Shown here one piece after another: positions 1 to 5,411 of a DNA stretch of 5,579 nucleotides. The stretch's first letter is position 1, and each line of letters begins with the position of its first letter. The notes under the pieces were generated by a model. It ran no database searches and was not told the origin of the DNA. It was given only the letters and a program-made list of their open reading frames with translations. The position numbers were made by a program, and so were the translations under genes. The DNA comes from Chloroflexota bacterium (lineage in GTDB: Bacteria; Chloroflexota; Anaerolineae; 4572-78; J111): the NCBI GenBank assembly GCA_003695455.1, contig RFJF01000621.1, positions 1 to 5,579 of the forward strand, given 5' to 3'.

Positions 1-158
1 ACATCAAGCTGTACACCGATGGAGGCCAGTTTGTCAATTGAAAATATCGTCCCGGCAGAACCGGTATCCAGCAACACATGTGGCAACACAACAGACCGAC
101 CGTGATATTCCACTGCGGCAGCCACAAACGGCAGTCCATCTTCCACGTGAATATTCAT
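1..158 (-). CDS. Retropepsin-like (clan AA) aspartic protease, N-terminal part, cut by window edge
   Basis: The first 52 codons are visible and the rest lies beyond base 1. The key sign is the motif LLDTGSAGTIFS at residues 29-40, with D31-T32-G33. This is the two-hydrophobics-then-D-T-G-S/A signature of the retroviral-type aspartic protease active site, in which one Asp comes from each subunit of a dimer. The preceding stretch (residues 1-28) looks like the short beta-strand lead-in that such domains have, with no signal peptide, so a small cytoplasmic enzyme is likely. The ATG overlaps the stop of the upstream 85-codon gene by one base (TGATG), and GGAG at 165-168 sits six bases before it, so the start is well supported. 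Substrate and role are unknown. G/C ends about 25 of 52 codons, well below the nuo genes. Family assignment rests on the DTG motif alone because the C-terminal half is missing. Confidence 0.72.
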   Translation of the reverse strand, partial: MNIHVEDGLPFVAAAVEYHGRSVVLPHVLLDTGSAGTIFSIDKLASIGVQLD

Positions 159-415
159 CACGCACTCCGTACACCGAGCCAGCGGCGTTCAGTGATTTCC
201 GGTTGTTCACGTTCTGTGTGCAGTACGTACAGTTCCCGCTCCGGTGACTGGTGATGCAGTGAAGCGTATTCTTGCAGTGCGGTGTTTGAATCGGGAAAGG
301 TGTTGATAACAGCCAGTTGGTCCAGAATCCGCCGCTCCGCTTCAGTGTGTGCAGCGATTGCTTCAACCAGAAGCCATTGATTTGGATACTGCTGCCGAAC
401 TTCATCCCACGTCAT
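158..415 (-). CDS. Small conserved-looking hypothetical protein (85 aa) paired with the aspartic protease
   Basis: This is a soluble, charged 85-residue protein with no membrane segment or signal peptide and no cysteine. It starts MTWDEVRQQYPNQW and ends with an acidic/basic segment, ELYVLHTEREQPEITERRW, at about residues 61-79. I do not recognise a named family. The pattern WDEVRxxYPxQW near the start and the late YVLHTERE segment resemble small proteins I associate with retropepsin-like genes in Chloroflexota and Cyanobacteria, but that is recollection, not a search result. It begins 17 bases after the nuoL stop, behind a clear GGTGGAG ribosome site, and ends in a one-base TGATG overlap with the protease gene, so the two are probably made together. 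By hand count 43 of 85 codons end in G or C, against 27 of the first 35 codons of nuoL. That contrast suggests a different origin from the nuo operon. An accessory, regulatory or antitoxin-like role is conceivable but unsupported. Confidence 0.78.
   Translation of the reverse strand: MTWDEVRQQYPNQWLLVEAIAAHTEAERRILDQLAVINTFPDSNTALQEYASLHHQSPERELYVLHTEREQPEITERRWLGVRSA
165..168 (-). promoter_or_regulatory. Ribosome binding site of the aspartic protease gene
   Basis: GGAG lies six bases before the ATG whose first base is at 158. It sits inside the last codons of the preceding gene. It supports the chosen start and, with the TGATG overlap, points to translational coupling. Confidence 0.65.
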
Positions 416-422
416 CTGCCGA

Positions 423-429
423 CTCCACC
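423..429 (-). promoter_or_regulatory. Ribosome binding site of the 85-aa gene
   Basis: GGTGGAG sits seven bases before the ATG whose first base is at 415, inside the 17-base gap after the nuoL stop. It fixes the start of the small gene and shows that it is translated independently on the nuo transcript. The gap is too short to hold a terminator plus a promoter. Confidence 0.7.
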
Positions 430-432
430 CAG

Positions 433-2430
433 TTACCGTAAAAAGAAATAGCTGACAATCACCAGCACGCCGATGAAGGTTGCCAGTGCGTAGTGACCCA
501 CGTAGCCGTCTTGCAGGCGGCTCATACTGCGGCCCACCCTGCCGATGGCGCGGGCGGTGCCGTCTACCAGCACGTTGTCAATCAGCCCTTTGTCAATGCC
601 GCCGCTCATGGCCCGCGCCAACTGGAGCGCCGGCTGGACAATGGCGGCGTTGTAAATCTCATCCACCCAGTATTTGTTAGCCAGCAAATTGAACAACCCG
701 CGCGACGCGCGGGCAATGTTCCGCGGAATGGCCGGGTTGACAATGTAAAAGACGTAGGCCACAACGATCCCGCCGATAGCCGTCAGCGCCGAAATGGCCA
801 TCAGCGTGGCTTCCAGCGCCAGCGAGAGGTGATGCTCGTCGGCGTGGTGCATGTATTCGTACACCGGTTCAAGGTTATTTTCCAGCACGTGCGGCAATCC
901 GAGCCACGTGGGCAGGCCCAGCAGCCCGCCAAACAGGGCCAGCACAGCCAGCACGCCCAGCGCAAAAGTGATGGGGCGGCCGCTTTCGTGGGCGTGGTCG
1001 TGCAGGTGGCGGTCGCGGGGCGCGCCGTGGAAGGCCAGAAATACGGCCCGGAAGGTGTAAAATGCCGTCAGCCCGGCGGTCACCACCCCCACAAACCACA
1101 ACAGCGGCGAAACCTCAAAATCCTTCGCCAGAATTTCATCTTTGGAGAAGAACCCGCTCATCAGCGGAAATCCGGCCAGCGCCAGACTGCCCACCCAGAA
1201 GGTAATCCAGGTGATTTTCATTTTGTCTTTTAGGCCGCCCATGCGTCGCAGGTCAATCACATCGTGCAGGGCGTGCATGACCGACCCCGCGCCCAAAAAG
1301 AGGAGCGCCTTGAAAAAGGCGTGAGTGGTCAGGTGGAACATGCCGGCGGTGTACGCGCCTACCCCCACCGCCGAAAACATGTAACCCAACTGGCTGATGG
1401 TGGAGTAGGCCAGCACCCGTTTGAGGTCGGTTTGCACCAGGGCGATGGTAGCCGCAAAAAAGGCGGTGGCCATGCCGATAACGGCGATAGTGTTGGACAC
1501 GCCGGGTGCCAGCGAGTAGAGGGCGTTACTGCGCACAATCATGTACACCCCGGCGGTGACCATGGTGGCGGCGTGAATCAGCGCCGAAACCGGGGTGGGG
1601 CCGGCCATCGCGTCCGGCAGCCAGACGTATAGCGGCAACTGGGCGCTTTTGCCAATGGCCCCCACAAACAGCAGGGCGGTAATCCAGGGGATGACGGTGG
1701 GCAGGGCGCTGTTAATTTCTTCGGCGCGGGCAAATACTTCATCAAACTGGAGCGTGCCAAAGGTGCTCCAAATCAGGAACACGCCCAGCGCAAAACCCAC
1801 GTCGCCAATGCGGTTGACAATGAACGCTTTCATCCCGGAGGCCGCCGGCGAAAGCAGGGGCGTCAGTTTGACCGGCTCCACGCCGTCGCCCAAATCCACA
1901 GGGTCCTGTTCCTGCGCGGGCCTGTCAAACCAGAAGCCAATCAGCAGGTAGCTGGATACGCCCACCAGTTCCCAGCCCACGTACATCATCAGGTAATTAT
2001 CGCCCAGCACCAGCACCAGCATCGAGGCAATGAACAGGTTGAGGAAGGTGAAAAAGCGGGTGTAATCGCGGTCCGGGTGGGCGTGACCGTCGCTGCCGGT
2101 GTGAATCATGTACTCGGTGGCGTAGACGTGGATGAGAAAACCCACGCCGGTGACCACCAACACCATCAGCACCGAGAGCGGGTCAACCAGCAGGTTGATG
2201 GGTACTTCAAAATCGCCGATGGCGGCCCACGTCCACAGGTGGACGGTCACAGGCTCGCCGTCGCGGGCCAGCGTCTCGAACATGGCGCCCAGCCCGACCA
2301 GAAAGGCCAGACCCACCACCAGCGGGCCAACAACTCTGACCACCCGGTAGCCGGCGCGGCGGCCCAAAATCCCGTTAAACAGCAAGCCGATGACCGGCAG
2401 AGCGATGGTTAACCAGATCAGTTGCGTCAT
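433..2430 (-). CDS. nuoL: NADH:quinone oxidoreductase (complex I) subunit L, antiporter-like proton pump
   Basis: NuoL is the distal membrane subunit of complex I and one of its proton channels. The 665-residue protein starts MTQLIWLTIALPVIGLL and is hydrophobic throughout, as expected for about 16 membrane helices. Visible family marks are YVGWELVGVSSYLLIGFW (151-168, with E154), GAIGKSAQLPLYVWLPDA (258-275, with K261), HAATMV (286-291), HAFFKALLFLGAGSVMHA (370-387, with K374) and FFSKDEIL (427-434, with K430). These Glu/Lys/His residues correspond to the central polar axis that carries protons in the family. The C-terminal part (about 565-645) matches the long lateral helix, including KYWVDEIYNAAIVQP, before a last membrane helix. 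A longer frame reaches a GTG at 2496, but the ATG at 2430 has a good GGAG six bases upstream and gives the usual NuoL start. Compared with E. coli from memory it has extra residues around 169-198. It lies 65 bases after nuoK; nuoM would normally follow. Confidence 0.97.
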   Translation of the reverse strand: MTQLIWLTIALPVIGLLFNGILGRRAGYRVVRVVGPLVVGLAFLVGLGAMFETLARDGEPVTVHLWTWAAIGDFEVPINLLVDPLSVLMVLVVTGVGFLIHVYATEYMIHTGSDGHAHPDRDYTRFFTFLNLFIASMLVLVLGDNYLMMYVGWELVGVSSYLLIGFWFDRPAQEQDPVDLGDGVEPVKLTPLLSPAASGMKAFIVNRIGDVGFALGVFLIWSTFGTLQFDEVFARAEEINSALPTVIPWITALLFVGAIGKSAQLPLYVWLPDAMAGPTPVSALIHAATMVTAGVYMIVRSNALYSLAPGVSNTIAVIGMATAFFAATIALVQTDLKRVLAYSTISQLGYMFSAVGVGAYTAGMFHLTTHAFFKALLFLGAGSVMHALHDVIDLRRMGGLKDKMKITWITFWVGSLALAGFPLMSGFFSKDEILAKDFEVSPLLWFVGVVTAGLTAFYTFRAVFLAFHGAPRDRHLHDHAHESGRPITFALGVLAVLALFGGLLGLPTWLGLPHVLENNLEPVYEYMHHADEHHLSLALEATLMAISALTAIGGIVVAYVFYIVNPAIPRNIARASRGLFNLLANKYWVDEIYNAAIVQPALQLARAMSGGIDKGLIDNVLVDGTARAIGRVGRSMSRLQDGYVGHYALATFIGVLVIVSYFFLR

Positions 2431-2436
2431 AAAAAT

Positions 2437-2440
2437 CTCC
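2437..2440 (-). promoter_or_regulatory. Ribosome binding site deciding the nuoL start
   Basis: GGAG is followed by ATTTTT and then the ATG whose first base is at 2430. The in-frame GTG at 2496 has no such site and would add 22 residues not typical of NuoL, so the ATG is preferred. Confidence 0.75.
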
Positions 2441-2470
2441 AAACCAGGGGACAACCAATGAACAAATAAA

Positions 2471-2497
2471 AAACTCACCAAACTCAATAAACTCACT
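2471..2497 (-). repeat. Three 9-bp direct repeats (TGAGTTT core) after the nuoK stop
   Basis: On the minus strand the units AGTGAGTTT, ATTGAGTTT and GGTGAGTTT follow each other with an exact nine-base period, and the seven bases TGAGTTT are identical in all three. The array begins inside the nuoK stop codon, so that TAG is directly followed by an in-frame TGA. It fills roughly the first half of the 65-base nuoK-nuoL gap. Function is unknown; it may be slippage-born spacer DNA. Confidence 0.7.
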
Positions 2498-2807
2498 ACC
2501 CTTTCAGCGAGTTAAATTGGTTGATGTCTACCGCGTCTTTGTGGCGGTTCAGTTCTACCAGCAGGGCCAGCCCGATGGCAACTTCCACGGCGGCCACGGC
2601 CATAATCATAAATACAAACACCTGCCCCGTGGCCGAATCCAGAAAACGGGAGAAGGCGATGAAGGTCAGGTTGACGGCGTTCATCATCATTTCTACGCAC
2701 ATTAAAATGATGATAGTGTTGCGGCGGATGAGCACCCCCGCCGCGCCAATGGTGAATAGTGTTGCGCTCAGCAGCAAGTAGTAGGACAGCGGAATCGATT
2801 CAATCAT
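2496..2807 (-). CDS. nuoK: NADH:quinone oxidoreductase (complex I) subunit K
   Basis: NuoK is a small three-helix membrane subunit (homologous to mitochondrial ND4L and MrpC) that helps relay the quinone-site signal to the pumps. The 103-residue protein has the expected length. It shows the two buried glutamates essential in the family: E39 in LMCVEMMMNAVNLTF (helix 2) and E75 in VAAVEVAIGLALLVEL (helix 3), matching E. coli E36 and E72. The tail NRHKDAVDINQFNSLKG is the usual short hydrophilic end. A longer frame reaches 2909, but its extra 34 residues are arginine-rich, lie inside nuoJ and do not fit the family. The ATG at 2807 has AGAGAGG six bases upstream and overlaps the nuoJ stop as ATGA, so coupled translation is likely. 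The TAG stop is followed at once by an in-frame TGA, giving a double stop. Confidence 0.97.
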   Translation of the reverse strand: MIESIPLSYYLLLSATLFTIGAAGVLIRRNTIIILMCVEMMMNAVNLTFIAFSRFLDSATGQVFVFMIMAVAAVEVAIGLALLVELNRHKDAVDINQFNSLKG

Positions 2808-3646
2808 TGGGCACCTCTCTCCACATCGGCGGTGCGGACCTCGCCGAACATTTGCCGCAGTTTCAGGTGGGTGCTCTCTGACAAATCGCACTCCGGTGAA
2901 ACGACACAAACCATTTGCGGGTAGCGCAAGCCGCGCCAGCGGTCTTCGTCATTTTCAATTTGCCGGGTAAAGCGGGCCACGTCGTCATCGGTGGCGCGGG
3001 CAATTTCAACCCAGTCAAAATCAAACAGTTTGGGCCGGCGCAGCCAGTTGACGCGCAGCTTATCGTGGTGAACCTTCTGCGATTCGCCGTCCCAGCCGGC
3101 ATCGAGCACGGCCACCACCTGGCGGAATTTTTGCCGCTGCTGGTGCTGGGCCAGCCAGACCACGCCAATCACCCCCACGGACAGCAGTACGGCTACCAGT
3201 TGGAAGGGCAGGGTGTATTGGGTGAACAGCGCGGCGGCAATCACTTCAGTTTGTCCAAATTGGGCCACAACTTCCGGGGTCATCTCGCCGCCGGCACCCA
3301 GCACGGTGTTTTCAAACACCGCCGTGCCAACCACCGTCAGCAAAATCAGCCCCAGCACCATCAAAAAGATATTCTGGCCGCTCAACCAGTTGCCGAGGGG
3401 TTCGCCCACATCTGCGCCCACCAGCATGACCACAAACAGAAACAGCACCACAATCGCCCCGGCGTACACCAGAATTTGCGCCACCCCCAGAAACTGGGCA
3501 TTCAGCATAAAGTACAGAAAAGCGATGGTGCTAAAATTCAGCAGCAAAAAGAGGGCGCTGTGAACCACGTTTTTGTTAAAAACCACGCCGAGGGCCGATA
3601 GCACGGCCACAGCGGCCAGGGCAAAAAAGATTATTTGTTCGAGCAT
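2804..3646 (-). CDS. nuoJ: NADH:quinone oxidoreductase (complex I) subunit J with a long C-terminal soluble extension
   Basis: NuoJ (homolog of ND6) is a five-helix membrane subunit next to NuoK and NuoH whose third helix takes part in coupling. Residues 1-166 are a standard NuoJ. The hallmark is AQILVYAGAIVVLFLFVVML at 56-75, and helix 5 is LPFQLVAVLLSVGVIGVVWL at about 146-165. The protein is 280 residues long, whereas E. coli and Thermus homologs are about 175-185. The surplus is a hydrophilic tail from about 167 to 280, without membrane helices. It is rich in Asp, Glu, Arg and Trp and has a Cys pair at C247 and C253 (MVCVVSPECDLS). The tail uses the same G/C-rich codon style and runs without interruption into the ATGA overlap with nuoK, so it is part of the gene. 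I do not recognise the tail. The ATG at 3646 has a modest AAGG eight bases upstream and follows a 165-base gap. Confidence 0.95.
   Translation of the reverse strand: MLEQIIFFALAAVAVLSALGVVFNKNVVHSALFLLLNFSTIAFLYFMLNAQFLGVAQILVYAGAIVVLFLFVVMLVGADVGEPLGNWLSGQNIFLMVLGLILLTVVGTAVFENTVLGAGGEMTPEVVAQFGQTEVIAAALFTQYTLPFQLVAVLLSVGVIGVVWLAQHQQRQKFRQVVAVLDAGWDGESQKVHHDKLRVNWLRRPKLFDFDWVEIARATDDDVARFTRQIENDEDRWRGLRYPQMVCVVSPECDLSESTHLKLRQMFGEVRTADVERGAQ
2814..2820 (-). promoter_or_regulatory. Ribosome binding site deciding the nuoK start
   Basis: AGAGAGG lies six bases before the ATG at 2807, within the last codons of nuoJ. It favours this ATG over the upstream in-frame one at 2909 that would add an unrelated Arg-rich leader. 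Confidence 0.7.
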
Positions 3647-3711
3647 AAATGTAACCTTGTTTAGCGGTTATAAAACTTGCGCAGTGCAGAACTATTTTAA
3701 ATGTTTCAATC

Positions 3712-3761
3712 ACGAATGACACGAATATACGAATTTTTTAAATTTTATTCGTCCCATTCGT
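3712..3761. repeat. Imperfect inverted repeat (16-bp arms) between nuoI and nuoJ
   Basis: The left arm ACGAATGACACGAATA (3712-3727) faces the right arm TATTCGTCCCATTCGT (3746-3761) across an 18-base, AT-rich centre. In the transcript the arms give 14 Watson-Crick pairs, one G-U pair (3754 with 3719) and one G-G mismatch (3753 with 3720). A second register is possible, because ACGAAT also occurs at 3729-3734 opposite ATTCGT at 3747-3752. No run of U follows on either strand, so it does not look like an intrinsic terminator. It may mark mRNA processing or be a copy of a dispersed repeat. Confidence 0.65.
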
Positions 3762-3785
3762 CCATTTGTGGTATTTGTAATTTGT
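3712..3785. repeat. Array of ATTCGT/ATTTGT hexamers in two orientations
   Basis: ACGAAT starts at 3712, 3721 and 3729. Its complement-sense form ATTYGT starts at 3747, 3756, 3764, 3773 and 3780, where the first two read ATTCGT and the last three ATTTGT. Spacing is 7 to 9 bases throughout. Eight related hexamers in 74 bases is far from chance, and the flip of orientation in the middle creates the inverted repeat. Confidence 0.65.
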
Positions 3786-3811
3786 TTGCACTCACCTGCG
3801 TAACTTCCAGG

Positions 3812-4327
3812 TTATTTATTTCCCCAGGTTTCTTTGAGTTCAAATTTCTCATCGCTGCGAAGTTTGATGTGCGGCGTGTCGTGCGGTTCCAGCAGCCGTT
3901 CTTTGGTGTAAATGGCGTCCCAGCGCGTGTACTCGGCCAGTTGGAAATCATGTTTGAGCACAATCGCCTCGGTGGGGCAGGCTTCGGCGCAGTAACCGCA
4001 AAAGATGCAGCGCAGCATGTTGATGTCGTACACTTTGGCGTACCGTTCCCCCGGCGAGCGGCGGTCGTCGTCGGTGTTTTCTGCCGCTTCCACGTAAATG
4101 CAGTGGGTGGGGCAGGCCGCCGCGCACAGCGCGCAGCCGATGCAGCGTTCCAGCCCGTTTTCGTAGCGTTGCAGCACGTGCCGCCCCCGGAAGCGGGGAT
4201 ACACCTCCACCGGCTCATCCGGGTACTGGTGGGTGATCGGTTTTTTGAACAGGTATTTCAGCGTTACGCCCATGGCCCGCGCTATTTCACGCGAGCCGCT
4301 TACGGCTTCTTTCACTTCTTTCAGCAT
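3812..4327 (-). CDS. nuoI: NADH:quinone oxidoreductase (complex I) subunit I, 2x[4Fe-4S] ferredoxin-like
   Basis: NuoI (homolog of TYKY/Nqo9) passes electrons through two [4Fe-4S] clusters, N6a and N6b, toward cluster N2 and quinone, and sits at the joint of peripheral and membrane arms. Both cluster motifs are intact in this 171-residue protein: [12 protein letters not shown] at 62-73 (C62, C65, C68, C72) and [12 protein letters not shown] at 107-118 (C107, C110, C113, C117). Each motif's last Cys ligates the other motif's cluster, as in 8Fe ferredoxins. An extra Cys, C76, follows the first motif. The N-terminal part (about 1-50), with [17 protein letters not shown], is the amphipathic anchor typical of NuoI. 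The tail after about 130 is the usual poorly conserved soluble end. The ATG at 4327 has AAGGA nine bases upstream, within a tandem repeat that fills most of the 37-base nuoH-nuoI gap. Confidence 0.97.
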   Translation of the reverse strand: MLKEVKEAVSGSREIARAMGVTLKYLFKKPITHQYPDEPVEVYPRFRGRHVLQRYENGLERCIGCALCAAACPTHCIYVEAAENTDDDRRSPGERYAKVYDINMLRCIFCGYCAEACPTEAIVLKHDFQLAEYTRWDAIYTKERLLEPHDTPHIKLRSDEKFELKETWGNK

Positions 4328-4333
4328 GTGTTC

Positions 4334-4361
4334 TGTTCCTTACTTCCTGCTCCGTACTTCC
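4334..4361 (-). repeat. Two 14-bp tandem repeats carrying the nuoI ribosome binding site
   Basis: On the minus strand GGAAGTACGGAGCA (4348-4361) is followed directly by GGAAGTAAGGAACA (4334-4347), with 12 of 14 bases equal. The second copy holds the AAGGA (4337-4341) that serves nuoI; the first holds a similar purine-rich CGGAG that could act as a stand-by ribosome site. The repeat occupies 28 of the 37 bases between nuoH and nuoI. Confidence 0.75.
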
Positions 4362-4364
4362 TGA

Positions 4365-5411
4365 TTAAAAGAAAATCACCCCGGCGACCAGCGCCGTTAC
4401 GGCGGCATTGGCAATGCTCAGCGGCAGCAAAAATTTCCAGTTGAACTTCATCAATTTATCAAAGCGAACGCGCGGCGTGCTGGCCCGCACCCAAATCATG
4501 GTGAACAATATGAATCCCACTTTGAGCAGCAGATACACAATGCCCAGCAGCGGAACCTGCGTGGCAAAGGGGCCGCTCCAGCCGCCCAGAAACAGGGTGG
4601 CCATAATAAAACTGACCACAATCATGTGGATGTATTCCGCGCCAAAAAAGAGGCCGAATTTCATCGCCCCGTACTCGGTGGCAAAGCCGGCAATGAGTTC
4701 GTTTTCAGTTTCCGGCAGGTCAAACGGCGCGCGTCCGGCTTCGGCCAGACTGCAAATGTAAAAAATAATGAAGGCGATGGGCTGGAACAGGATGAACCAG
4801 CGCAGCCCCAACCACGCATTCTGAAAATCAACAATCTGCGTCAGTTGCAGCGAGCCGGCCAGCATAATCACGCCCAGCAGGGCCACGCCCATCGGCAGTT
4901 CGTAGCTGAGCATTTGGGCGCTGGTGCGCAGCCCGCCCAGCAGCGAATATTTGTTGTTGCTGCTCCAGCCGCCCAGCACCACGCCGTATGTACCCAAACT
5001 GCCAATCGCCAGAATGTAGAGCACGCCCACGTTGATGTCGGCAATCCACGGGTTGACGGTGATGGTGTAGCCAAACACCTCAAACGGCAGCACAAACGGC
5101 GCCTGGGCAATGGGCACCACCGCAAAAGCCAGCATGGCCGGAACCAGCGCCATGCCGGGGGCCATCAGGTAAATGGCCCGGTCCACGTGGTCCGGCACCA
5201 CCTCTTCTTTAAAAAACATTTTGAACATATCGGCAATGACTTGCAGCGTGCCAAATTTACCCACCCGGTTTGGCCCGTAGCGCAGGGTGAAGCGGCCCAG
5301 CAGTTTGCGCTCGACCACCGTCATGGCCGCAAAGCCGCCCATCAGCAGGGTGGCAACAATCACAATCAAAATGGTGTGAACAACAAGATCAGTGACAAGT
5401 TGTGGATCCAT
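4365..5411 (-). CDS. nuoH: NADH:quinone oxidoreductase (complex I) subunit H, quinone-site membrane subunit
   Basis: NuoH (homolog of ND1/Nqo8) forms the quinone-entry chamber with NuoB and NuoD and starts the proton-coupling chain. The 348-residue protein is slightly longer than E. coli NuoH (about 325). It shows the conserved VERK (33-36), RYGPNRVGKFG (44-54) and QVIADMFKMFFKEE (57-70) of the first loop. The acidic loop that lines the quinone cavity runs from SLAEAGRAPFDLPE (221-234) through ELIAGFATEY (238-247). The late WVRASTPRVRFDKLM (307-321) is also typical. About eight hydrophobic helices can be followed. The ATG shares its first base with the last base of the nuoG stop (TAATG). GGAG at 5423-5426 is eleven bases away, a loose spacing that suggests ribosomes mainly re-start after finishing nuoG. 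Confidence 0.97.
   Translation of the reverse strand: MDPQLVTDLVVHTILIVIVATLLMGGFAAMTVVERKLLGRFTLRYGPNRVGKFGTLQVIADMFKMFFKEEVVPDHVDRAIYLMAPGMALVPAMLAFAVVPIAQAPFVLPFEVFGYTITVNPWIADINVGVLYILAIGSLGTYGVVLGGWSSNNKYSLLGGLRTSAQMLSYELPMGVALLGVIMLAGSLQLTQIVDFQNAWLGLRWFILFQPIAFIIFYICSLAEAGRAPFDLPETENELIAGFATEYGAMKFGLFFGAEYIHMIVVSFIMATLFLGGWSGPFATQVPLLGIVYLLLKVGFILFTMIWVRASTPRVRFDKLMKFNWKFLLPLSIANAAVTALVAGVIFF

Larger units (their letters stand above)
3647..3811 (-). other. 165-bp AT-rich spacer between nuoI and nuoJ
   Basis: This is the longest non-coding stretch in the window and is visibly richer in A and T than the genes on either side. It holds an array of ATTCGT/ATTTGT hexamers and an imperfect inverted repeat (listed separately), then an AT-rich lead to nuoJ with AAGG at 3655-3658. 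I see no small reading frame continuing nuoI or leading into nuoJ. A TATAAC at about 3666-3671 could serve as a -10 box, but no acceptable -35 lies 16-18 bases before it, so I do not call a promoter. Confidence 0.6.

Noticed and set aside
34..405. Minus-strand 123-codon frame overlapping the 85-aa gene and the protease start
   Set aside because: Its product is Cys/Ser/Arg-rich with no family pattern. The two other frames have ribosome sites, a TGATG junction and a DTG motif.
982..1030. His-rich NuoL loop (H468, H475, H477, H479, H481) as a special metal site
   Set aside because: E. coli NuoL, as I recall it, has a similar HG...HAHA loop in the same place, so it is a family trait and not a novelty.
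493..1233. Long plus-strand open frame (246 codons) opposite nuoL
   Set aside because: It is antisense to a certain nuoL. Its product is rich in Gln, His, Arg and Gly with no domain pattern, as expected from the complement of G/C-rich membrane-protein codons.
2431..2496. nuoL start at GTG 2496
   Set aside because: It would add 22 residues overlapping the repeat spacer; the ATG at 2430 has a well-placed GGAG and a typical NuoL N-terminus.
2915..3601. Plus-strand open frame (228 codons) opposite nuoJ
   Set aside because: It is an antisense shadow with His/Gln-rich low-complexity composition and no ribosome site worth noting.
3655..3700. Internal promoter before nuoJ (TATAAC as -10)
   Set aside because: No recognisable -35 lies at proper distance, and AT-rich spacer makes such a -10 match likely by chance.
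3712..3761. Intrinsic terminator at the nuoI-nuoJ hairpin
   Set aside because: The stem is AT-rich with a large loop, and no T-run follows on either strand.
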